Shown here: in pieces, positions 43,701 through 53,500 of the stretch
How positions within the stretch are numbered: position 1 is the stretch's first letter
Layout of the letters: the number at the start of each line of letters is the position of its first letter
Assembly: GCA_029339195.1 (NCBI GenBank)
Contig: JAPTJF010000134.1
Location: forward strand, 62,001 to 126,000
DNA length: 64,000 bases
Direction of reading: 5' to 3'
From: Micractinium sp. NFX-FRZ
Taxonomy: Eukaryota > Chlorophyta > Trebouxiophyceae > Chlorellales > Chlorellaceae
Made by a program: the position numbers and the translations under genes
Notes under the pieces: generated by a model
What the model was told of the DNA's origin: nothing
What the model saw: only the letters and a program-made list of their open reading frames with translations
Database searches by the model: none

Positions 43701-46539
43701 CCCAGATTGATCTGGGTCTGGTCTGGGCTTCTGCTAGACCCGCCGCTAGCAGCTTTGAGATGGCTCACCCCCAGGCTTGTGATGCGTGATGCAATGGTGT
43801 TGACCGTCACAAAGGCAGCCAGGTTGGCCTGATGAGGAGGTAGGGGGCCGGCGCAGGCAAGAGAGTTGTGGTGAATTTCATGGCTGGCTGGATTTGGGCG
43901 GGGTGGCTGTTTGGGGGGCCTCTTAGGGAACAGCTGAAAGGCAGTGGGGCTCTTTGCGAGCCGCTGAATGCGCCCGCGCTGTGCTGCGCTGCGCAGCGCT
44001 GCGCTGCCGTGCAACAACACACTAGCCCGGCTGCTCGACTTGGCAAGGGTCCCCCCTGCCGCACTCTCTTCCCTGCCCCACTTCCCCCGCTCACCGTGTA
44101 GGTGGATGTGGTGAGGAGCGCGAGGAAGATGAAGCAAATGACGGCCACACGAGCGCCCTGGGAAGTCACCGAGAAGCTGTCCATCAGCATGAGCGTGAGG
44201 GCGGTGCGCCAAGTGGACTCAACCACACCCGGCACAACGTCGCCCCTGCAGCGGCGAGGGAAAGAAGGTAGCCAAGTGGCTCAGCGGGTGTGCAGAGGCT
44301 GCGGGCGGTGTTTGCCAAGGCATGGGGACGGCACAGAAGCGTGGCAGGCGTGGACGGCACACCAGACACTTGAGACCAGCGCTGCCAGCCAAGTTCTCCC
44401 CCCCATCACGTGTGACGGCACAGCAGACACTAGGGACCCACGCCGCCCCTCACTTGCCCTCACAGCACATTGCCCCTCTGCCCCTCATGTGCTCCCCTGC
44501 CCCCGAAACCACCCGCCTACCTGTGGATGGCCTTGCGCAGCGAGAGGAATTCGATGACAAAGGCGATGGGGGGGAAGGCGATGAGGGTGACAAACAATGC
44601 CAGCCAGAGCTCCCAAGAGAAGGGGCGGGTGAAGCCCCACCCCGTGCCCGCAGGCGTCTGCGCCTGCACCAGCGTGCTCAGGCTGGACTTGAAGTAGGGG
44701 TCTGCAGTAGGGGGGCAGGGCGCACACACATGTTTGTAGTTGCCCTGTTGATGACGCCTGTCGGCGGGCCTGTCGGCGGGCCTGCACCAGCTTGCTCAAG
44801 CTGGGCTTACAGTAGGGGTCTGCAGCAGTGGGGGCCAGGGGACAATCACATCAAAAACAAATCAATCAACTAATCAATCAACTAATCAATCGAGCAAATC
44901 AACTTGACATGTAATTGATTGGATTGGATTACAAGTCAGAGCTTTTAGAGCCCTGGCAATAGGGTCCGCAGGCGGGCCTGCACCAGCGTGCTGAGGCATG
45001 GGTTGAAGGAGGGATCTGCAGCGGGGGTGCAGGAAGGCAAGTTGACAACACACTTGTTATGAGTTCCCTGTTGATTGAGGCCTGCACGCCGCCTGGCCTG
45101 CACCAGCGTGCAGAGTGCTGGGCTGGAGGTAGGGGCGTGGGGGAGGCAGCGCCAGGGGTAAGCGAGCCAGCGCATGTTGTGGTGAATCAAGTGCGGGCAT
45201 AAGGCAGGGGGCGAACACGGGTGTGGCTCAGGCCAGCCAGCTAGGCAAGCATATCACCTATAGGAAGGAACAACTCACATGTGAATTTGATGCCGGATGC
45301 CTCCCGCTCTGTGGTGATGGTCACGCCCGCCACAGCGGCGGAGCAGGGCCCGCTGTCGTTGCGCAGCGTGCTCAGCATGGTGCTGAAGCTGTCGCACTGC
45401 AGAGCGGCCGGAGGGCGGACCAGGTACAGCAGGCCGGTTGATTGGGCCGGGGAAGGGAGTGCTGCCAAGTAGCACAGCGAGGAAAGCACAGCGAGGAAAA
45501 CCACCAATGTGCAGAAAGGGGTGCAAGTACACCAAGGCAAGGCACATAAGCAAGATTGGCTCGGCGGGAGCTCAGCATCCACCGCCCGCTCCCTTCACTA
45601 CACTGCGGGCTACAGTGCATCCTACAAAAGATGAACACACACCAGGCTGGCACTTGCCTTGAAACCCAAGGGTCGCCACCTTCCCAAGCACACCACAGCC
45701 TGGAACTCGAGCACCCACCCGCTCCCGCAGCCAATCATGTAGATGAGCTCCATTGCACACACATGGATACAATGTGTGTATCCATGCTCGCTTGCACACA
45801 GCTTGCCTCAACAGGGCATCTACCAATCAACCAATAAATAGCTCAACAAATCGTAACTCCTGCCCTCACCTTGAACTCAAAGTCCGCCCCCTCTGTGAGC
45901 CCCATCAGCGCCGCCGCATCCCGCACCATCTCCACATCGTGGCCCGAAAAGTTGGCTGCAGGAAGAGAAGGGAACAATCAGGGGGGCATGGTACATGACA
46001 GCAGCGGCAGCGTTGCTCTGCACAAACACCCTCTGCAGGCACGTTGCGAGCGGCAGTGTTGCTACGCACCCCCCCCCCTCATGAAGCCCCCATGCCACGT
46101 AAAGTTGGTTTTCACACAGACAGGGCAGACTGTTGTAATACAGCCTACCACAGCGCTGACGTGGCAGGTCGGGCGTGTCCAGAGGGGCACATGCGCACGG
46201 CAGGCAGAGCGGGCGGCAGCAGTGAGGCGGGCAGCGGCAGCCAACAGGGCGGGCACCCAGGGAGCACAGTGCAGTCTTACCTGGGCTGTAAGTGGGCCAG
46301 TTCTGGCACATGGCAATGGGCTCCCAATTGGCGACACAGAAGACAAGCTTGGACCGGGTGCCATTGACAGTGCTGTTGCTGAGCGAGGGGGGTGGCAGCA
46401 CCTGGGGCACCGTGCTAGGGGCCCCTTCTGGCGCAGCTGCCGTCACTGTGCTGCTCTGCCCGGCCGCCTGCTGGGGTGCTGCACACACCAGCAGCGCAGC
46501 AAGTAGCAGCAAGTGGAAACGGCTTTTTGGCTGCCGCAT
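40778..46539 (-). CDS. Ionotropic glutamate receptor-like channel without amino-terminal domain
   Basis: Eleven exons read leftwards: 46281-46539, 45870-45955, 45279-45396, 44521-44701, 44095-44245, 43769-43828, 43472-43540, 43005-43108, 42369-42510, 41778-41852 and 40778-41443; 636 residues. Signal peptide RFHLLLLAALLVCAAP; S1 half with VTITTEREASGIKFTYPYF holding the ligand-carboxylate Arg; M1 LALFVTLIAFPPIAFVI; pore segment; M3 with TYTANLAAFVTV, matching the family SYTANLAAF gate; S2 half GRAVGTSPIY, LVRDTPALQ, YGIAFHRN; M4 LWIILGAGICMGALIM; and a 170-residue basic/Gln-rich cytoplasmic tail. Known of the family: tetrameric ligand-gated cation channels. It lacks the large amino-terminal domain of plant GLRs, so it resembles bacterial GluR0 in layout. 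Introns carry several exon-edge copies. Confidence 0.88.
41487..41508. repeat. (GGGT)n tract
   Basis: Five GGGT units in the last intron of the receptor gene; G-runs on the antisense of the transcript could form a quadruplex. Confidence 0.7.
41959..42001 (-). repeat. Exon-edge copy (acceptor type) before receptor exon 10
   Basis: Matches the exon 10 start and acceptor (true edge 41852/41853) over about 40 bases with three differences, 138 bases upstream in the transcript. The first codon has become TAG. Confidence 0.8.
42279..42335 (-). repeat. Exon-edge copy (donor type) after receptor exon 9
   Basis: Copy of the exon 9 end (true edge 42369/42368) with a CTGCAG|GTACTG donor, about 84 bases downstream in the transcript. 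The same intron also holds the exon 10 acceptor copy. Confidence 0.75.
44780..45136 (-). repeat. Three exon-edge copies (acceptor type) before receptor exon 4
   Basis: Copies at 44780-44830, 44976-45022 and 45096-45136 repeat the exon 4 start (true exon 44521-44701). They translate to SLSKLVQARRQ, CLSTLVQARLRT and LCTLVQARRRAG beside the true SLSTLVQAQTPAG. The nearest copy keeps the full acceptor. Confidence 0.8.
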
Positions 46540-47961
46540 GCTGCCACGCGCTGCCTAAACCGTGAGTGAAGCCGCTGCCGCCGCCACTGCCGCCGCTGCC
46601 GCCGCCGCCGCCAACGATGGTGCCAGTACCGCCACTCACGCGTGCGCGCCTAGCTTACCGCCTTACGAGCAGGTACGCACTTTTAAAAGCTGCACAATGG
46701 TCACTATACGCGCCGCAGCCGGGTAGATGGCACTGCGGGTTTCACGGACGCGGCATGTGGGCGTCGGCAGCTCAGCGCCTCGAACCAGTATTTGCAGCAA
46801 TGGCAGCAGCATGCAAGCAGGGCCGAAACCCTGCGGGAGGCTCTCTTTGGGTGGCTCAGTCCGAGGTGGCCAGCGGGCAGAGGCAGAAAGGACCAGATGG
46901 AAGGACTTCCCGCTGCAGAAGGTCTGTGCTGCAGGGGATGGTGCCGTGCGGGTTGCAAGCCGCAAACTGCGTGCTGCCCCACTGCCTCTGCTTGAAGCGC
47001 ACTGGCTTTCATAGCGCCGCCGTCGCGGGGCGCAAGCCCATGGCTTGCCTTGGCCCGCACCTGTCCAGCCCTGCCCTCATGTCGTGGTGCGCCATGCCGT
47101 GCTGTTCCTCTGCAGAGCGCCGCCACTTGAAATGCGGGCTGTTGCGTGGTCCTTCTGGCCGCCCGACATCTCACCCACCCCCTCCCCGTCTTAGGAAGCA
47201 CTAGCACGCCATTCTTGCAATCGTTGCCAGACTTCACATTGCCAGGCCTTACCCCTGGCAAGCAATACTCCTACAACAACAACGTTGTCACCCCCGCCGA
47301 GGCTCAAGCGTGGAGTGGTGATGAGCTGGAGCGGTGACCACAGCAGGCAGCACAGCGCGCAACGGTTGTCCAGCTCAGCCCTGCCTCTGCAGCAAGGCCA
47401 AGTGCGGCTGTGTGCCTGGTTCCCCTTGTTGGTTCAGCAGGATCAGCAGAATCCGAACAGCAGCTGCTGCGACTGTGCAACTGTGCCCAGGACAAAACCA
47501 GCGAGCAGCCAATAGCGAATGGCGACAACGACAGAACAGCGGCACACGCAGCAGCATGGAGCAAGGCAGCATGGAGCATCGGCAACGGCCATGTCACCTT
47601 CCGGGCAGTGCTGTGGCGCCCTGGCGGCGCCAGGGAGAGGCTGTGGCCGCACGAGCACCAGGTCAGCCCCTTGCAAGCCCCCCAATTGGGCGCATGCACG
47701 GGCAACTGCCGAGTGGGCTTTCAGCCCAACCTGGGGGTCACAGGTCGTACCCCACACAAACGGCCCTCCCAGCAGCACTTGTATTGCACTTGCTTGTACT
47801 GCACTTGCACTTGCATTTCTCCTTTTTCTTTTTTCTACATGGCCTGGCGGAGCCCATCCCGACCCCTGTCCCGGTCCAACATGGGCCTACTATGCGGGTG
47901 ACTGTAACACAAACCGCTAGTACTCTTGCATGAGCCGTCCTGCCCTGCAGCAGCTTGCCTG
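46540..47961. other. Intergenic region upstream of the receptor gene
   Basis: Holds the promoter of the receptor gene (reading left) and the 3' flank of the unrecognised gene at 47962-49711. Apart from the doubtful exon listed next, no coding signal is seen. Confidence 0.4.
47195..47337 (+). other. Possible orphan exon
   Basis: A pyrimidine-rich stretch and AG at 47193-47194 are followed by an open segment encoding FLQSLPDFTLPGLTPGKQYS and ending SGDELER plus stop. I could not connect it to an upstream exon with a start codon. It may be the last exon of a small plus-strand gene or chance. Confidence 0.25.
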
Positions 47962-49711
47962 CTACTGCGTTCCTGCTATGCTGAAGCCTCCATGCATAGC
48001 GCCTCGCACCGCCAGCGCCGCCAGCGGCAGGAGCGGAGGGCAGCAGGCAGGGGCGGTGGTGGCGGCGGAAGGAGGTGAGGGGCATAGGGCCTCTGCCAGC
48101 GCACCTTGAGCCACCTGGCATAGAACTGGGCGTTGATGTCCACTAGCGGCAGCAGCGGCGGCAGTACAGCAGCAGCAATTATTCATATTCTCAAAGCAGG
48201 GAAGGGGAGCGGTGGGAGCGCATGGTACGAGTGGGGAGTGTTGCAGTGGGGCTGGGTTGTGCAGGTGGGTGGCGTGCAGCTTGGCAACGCTGCTGGCAAG
48301 GGACTGTTGGCATGGGGGAGAGGCGTAGACAAGGGTGTTGTGGGAAGGGGCGCTAGGGGAAATATGGGCAGCTGGGTGGGCGGCAGGAGCAATGCCTCGC
48401 CAGCACGTGAGCACAGATCAGATTCCATGCATTCAATCAAAGATGGCCTTCAGGCTGAGCACCGCCCTTGGGCCGAGCACCACAGGGTGCGGATGGGGTG
48501 CCACTTCCAGTCAACCATGTTAAGCTTGATCTCTCCCAGCCGCTTGCTGTCGCGCTGCTGGGTGGCTGTGCAGAGGTCTGCCCAGCCCACCAGCGCTTTG
48601 CGCAGGCTTTGCAGTCACCGCGGCTTGTGGCCAGCCGGCCATGCACACATACAGCGCATAGGTATGAAATGCACCTCTCTGGCACATGTCTGCCTGTCTC
48701 CTGTTGTGCATGCGGCTGCCACGCTGCGCCCTGCTGTGGCGATAAGCACTACTTCAGGAGAGCCGCCCTGGGGGCTGGAATGCTGGGTGGGCTCGCCACC
48801 CCATGTGCCGCCACCTCATGCACTCACATTTGGGTCAAGCGCCACAGTAGTCTCCCGCAGCAGCGATACGACCTGCTGGTTGGACGCTGTGCTGGCGCCC
48901 GACAGCAGCAACCCCTTGGCGCGCTGCTGCCGCGCCCGCTCGTCCACCAACACAATCTGCACGCGTGCTCCGGGGGCGCGCAGCGCTGCCCAGCGCTGCT
49001 GCTGCGCCTCCCCTGCAGGGCACGCCGCTGCGGTGCTGGTGCGGCCGGTGGGGCAAGGCAGATGCGGAGGGGGGCGCCGCAGGGGGCTGCCACCTCCTAG
49101 CCCACCACATACTTGGGCCGCACCTGCACCCGGCACGTCGTGTGCGTGTTTTGCGGCAGAGGTCACAGCCGGGGGCGGTGCAGGTGCTGTACCTGCAGCC
49201 TCATAGCACACATAGCGCACGACAGGCCACGTCAGCGCTAGCAGCACAGAGGGGGCACGCACGCTCACGCATCCAGCCAAGGAGCAGGCGTTCAGCTGAG
49301 TTACGTACTTGGGCTGCCTGCCCGCAGCCCAGGGGGCAGCCATGACAGGTTGGGATGCATGCCGCAGCACGTGTGCCTCGAGGGGCATGCTCAGCATGCT
49401 GTGGCGTGAGGCACGCTCATGTACGGCCAGCTGCCCCCATCCCCCAGCACTGCCCCACTCGCCTGCCCGCCAGCTCACCAGCGTGTGTGCTCAAACTGCA
49501 GCGCAGGGGGCGTGGCAGCCATGGCTGGCAGGGCCGCAGGCATGCCGATCGTGGCATCAGCACCCAACTGCGCCGCGGCGGCCTGGGCGTTGAGCAGCCA
49601 GCCGTCATGGTCTCCCAAGTCGACCCCCGTCTGCTGCTCTATCCGGAGCAGCAGGCACCGTGCCAGGCTGCTGCAGCATGGCGCCTGATACCCGCACACG
49701 GGGGATCTCAT
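47962..49711 (-). CDS. Unrecognised protein, five exons
   Basis: A phase-consistent chain reads leftwards: 49479-49711, 49113-49192, 48828-49012, 48481-48557 and 47962-48142, giving 251 residues with GT-AG introns. I do not recognise it. Visible pieces are an acidic start RIEQQTGVDLGDHDGWLL, FEHTRWYSTC followed by a small Cys cluster (CTAPGCDLCRKTR, then CRC), a strand-rich ARVQIVLVDERARQ, and LGEIKLNMVDWKWHP. The Cys cluster could bind a metal, and the last piece recalls the end of a C2-like beta domain; both are guesses. The start and the acceptor of exon 4 (48557 or 48554) are the least certain points, and the C-terminus is Ala/Pro-rich. Confidence 0.42.
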
Positions 49712-50326
49712 GGGTGCTGATGCCGCTGCAGCGCAGTTGCAACATGCAGTGCAGGGGCCACAGTACCGTGCGATCAGAGCGGCAGCACACCAACTGGCCT
49801 GCCATGACACTGTGTACGCAAACGAGGTGCCAAGCCTGGGAAGCTTAACCTCGACATGAGGCTGCGCGCCTTGCCGTAGCACTGAGGCTTTCCCTGCCTC
49901 ACCTGCCCACCCGCCTGCAAGGCTCTTTGTGTGCAGAAAGGAAGCACGTGAAAGCAGAAAGTGATGAGCCATGTGGGGATGCATGCTGGCCTTCCTCCTG
50001 CCATCCCTTCTGTGGCTCGCTCCTGCCTTCCCTGGCAGGCTGCACGTCCTTGCGTACAGCCAACATGGCAGCAAAACAGGGCCCTGTGCGTGCATCTGCA
50101 AGTCGGGCATGAGGGGGCGAGTGGCAAGCCGCGCCCCACCTGCAGCTGCCTTGCACGCCGGGGGTGGCCAAACCCTTCCTGCATGCACGCTTTGAGCTAT
50201 AGTGCATGCCTTGCGGTGGATCGCGGTGTTAAAAAGGCGAGGCAGCGACCGCTGGCCAGCACAGCACGCGCAGCGCCCCCGCCCGAAACTACAGGCAGGC
50301 CACACACACAGGCCACGGCACCAGCT
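49712..50326 (-). other. Intergenic region
   Basis: Promoter side of the unrecognised gene and 3' flank of the DnaJ-X gene, both on the minus strand. No convincing exon was seen. Confidence 0.4.
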
Positions 50327-50565
50327 TCAGGGCGGGCCGCCTGCATCCTGCTGCTGCATGCGCCGCTGCATCACTCGCATCATGGCTTCCTCCATCTGCT
50401 GCTTAGCTGCCCGTGCCTGCTCCTCCTGCCGCCGCCGCTCCTCCTCCTCCTTCACCTGCCGCCGCTGCTCCCGCTGCTCCGCCAGACCCGCCATGACGCT
50501 ACCCTTGCGCTCGCTGCCCGCAGGCGGCGGGGCATCGTCAGCATCAGGCGCGGCCGCCGCTGGAC

Positions 50566-50597
<32 letters not shown>

Positions 50598-53500
50598 GGA
50601 ATACCGCTGCTGCCTGGGCGGCTGCTGCTGCCGGCTGCTGCTGTTGCCGCGCGGGCCGCCTTGCCTGCTGCCGCTTTTTGTGCTGCCTCGAGGAATATGC
50701 TGCCCAGCTCTTGCAGCGCCTGCGCTCGCAGCCGCCGGTGTGCCTTGCTGACCTGCAGAAGCAGGCGCACACACAATGTGGGGGCTGGCGTGAGACGAGT
50801 GCGTGAAGTGGGAGAGTGCCGCCCTGGGCAGCGGCATGGGATGCCAGGGGGGAACGACCGCAAGAAACACGCCACGCACGGCAATATGCAAATGCAGCAG
50901 AATGGCTCTGATCCTCTCTGTCCTCGAACAGTAGTCAATGCAACAACTCATGAAATGGTGATGTCTCGGCGGCACACACCCCAGCCCCACTCACGGTTTC
51001 GTCGTTCAGCAGCTTCCTGCACACGTGGCGCAGCGTGGCCTCAATGTCCAGCCGGTTGGCCGCCCACATGGCATCTGCAAGCAGTACAGGTGGAGCGCAG
51101 TTGCATGGCAGTGTCTAAATGTGCAGCCGGTTGGTCGCCCACATGGTGTGTGCAATGGTGCAGGATGTGACATGAGGAGTGACGAGCCTGAGCAGCCTTT
51201 GGCAGTAGCAGCAGCTCCCTGGGCAAGCCACGCAGACAGGCGCGGCGCCTTGGCCGGCCTTGACGCACAGCATGCCCCCAGCCCCACCACCCCAGGCTGC
51301 CCCACATACCTAGCATGAGCGGCAGGGACTGCTCTTCCAGCCGAGCTCGCTCCGCCGCCGCCGCTGCCGCTGCCAGGCCTGCCGCCGTCGCAGCCTGCTG
51401 CCGCTCCAAGCCCGCAACGGCGCCCTCGGCGCCGTCACCGCTGCCGCCCTGCTGCTGCTCCGCTGCTGCCGCCTGCACCTGCTGCTGCACCTGCTGCTTG
51501 GCCTGCTGCTCTAGGGCATCGAGCTGGGCAATCTCCTGCTGCCGCTTGTACACCTTAAGTGCCAGACTCGCGGCTGACAGCTGCGCCTTGATGCCGCGCC
51601 CCTTGGCCCTGCGGGCAGCAGCGAGGGAGCAGCAGCGGCAGTGAGGGAGCAGCAGCAGCAGCGAGGGAGCAGCAGCAGCAGCGAGGGAGCAGCAGCAGCA
51701 GCGAGGGAGCAGTAGCAGCCTGCACTCTGTCGCTTCATGCCTTGCAGCTGTGACCCAGCCTTGCCAGCACTCAGCGATGTGCCCACTCGTGGGCAGCATC
51801 AGCAGCAACCCCAGAATGGAGACAGGGCCCACCCCACCAACTGCCTGAGCGCGGTGAGCCCTCCATCTGCCAAGCCCCCCGGCACTATGCCAGCCTGCAT
51901 CCTATGCACACACCCTCGCAACGGCGCACGCCGCCTTTTCATGTTGTGCCACCACACACATAGCACAGCCCACACACCTGAGCGCGGTGAGCCCTCCATC
52001 AAAGAAGCCCCCCAGCACAATGTCTGCCTGCGTCTTGTACACGCCGCCGATGGCCTGCAGCATGACGTCGCCAAACGAGGCGGTCGCCAGCTCAGCAGCC
52101 TCCACCGCCATCGACTCCTGCAGACACCCAAGCGGGGCAGCATGCCAAACAGGGGCATTGCGTCATTCACCTTTGCACCCAAGGACGCACACACGCATCC
52201 TCATCCCAGTTGACCGACAGCCAGCAAGGCCAGCCAGCGTGGGTGATGTAGTGTCCCCAGCCCCATGAACACACTCAGGCGGGGCACCGGGCAATAATAC
52301 GGCGAAATTCAAGGAGAGGAGGCATTGGGGTCGGGAAAAGGCACGACGCGCCGACCAAGCCAGCCCCGTGGCGTTCCCGTGCATCCACACACACAACATG
52401 CCCCCGCCTCCCATCCTTTCAGGCAGCGCGGCTCACCTGGAAGCCCACCACATCTCCCTCCACGTATCGCTTGAGCAGCGCATGCAGCATGACAGCCAAC
52501 TTCTCCTCCCTAGCATGCTGCAGAGGGGGAGAGCAGGAAGGGGCAAAGAGGTTCTGGGCGCTGCCAGAGAAGGCTCTCTGGGGCAAAGCCACCCCTATGG
52601 GGTGGCCCACCCCCAACGCCTGTCACCCGGGCCGGAACGCTGTAGAGCCCACTGCTCAGCTGCTATTCCCTACACCTGCCGCGCTTGCCTGTGTGCGTTT
52701 GAGCTGCGAGGGCTGCACCGTCTGCTCCACCTAACAAAGCGTGGACTGCTGAGGCCCCTGCTTCCTTGCCCTACACGCCCTCTGCTTGCCTGTATGCGTT
52801 TGAGCTGCGAGGGCTGGAAGTCGCCGCCGTGCCGCGCCGCAGCCGCCAGCATCAGCTCCCCGACCTGCGGTGGTGCAAGAGAGCGGCGGGGTTGAAAAAT
52901 GTGTGTATTGCTGGCGGGAGGGCAGCGGTGGCACAGCAGAGCAGCACAGAAGAGCAGCACAGATGGAGCGAAGATGTACGCACTGAGCGCCAGATGGCTA
53001 AGCAGATGCAGCGCAGCAGGCTGTGGCACAGCGCGACAGAGTGTGCAGTCCACAAGCCGATGCCCCAGCTGTGCCTTGCCTTGCCAGGTGCTCAGAGCGA
53101 CCGGCATCCCTCAGCACAGCACAGCACAGCACAGCACAGCACAGCACAGCACACCACAGCACCGTTGACTCAGTGCACCACTCAGCAGCACCTCACCAGG
53201 TGCTCAAAGCGGTCGGAGCCGAAGAGCGCTGTGAAGAACTCGGCTCCATCCACAAAGTTGACATCCAGGCCGTCCGCGCCGTGGTCATCGTACCGCTTCC
53301 TGCCAGCAGTACAGCGGGACACACGCGACCGGCAACTACTATCGGAAACAGGCACAACAGTAGCACGCGGGCTCTCCGCGGCATGATACCCAGCACCCAG
53401 TACGCCTCCTCCTTCTCATGCAGTCCCCTGTCACGCACGGTGCGCCCCTCAACTCCAGGTTGCCCAGCACCCAGTACGCCTCCCCGCCCTCATACAGCCC

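Noticed and set aside
48663..48690. A 19-nt exon between exons 3 and 4 of the unrecognised gene
   Set aside because: It could be phased in, but it resembles a decayed copy of the nearby GCAGACCTCTGC segment, and a simpler phase-consistent acceptor exists at 48557.
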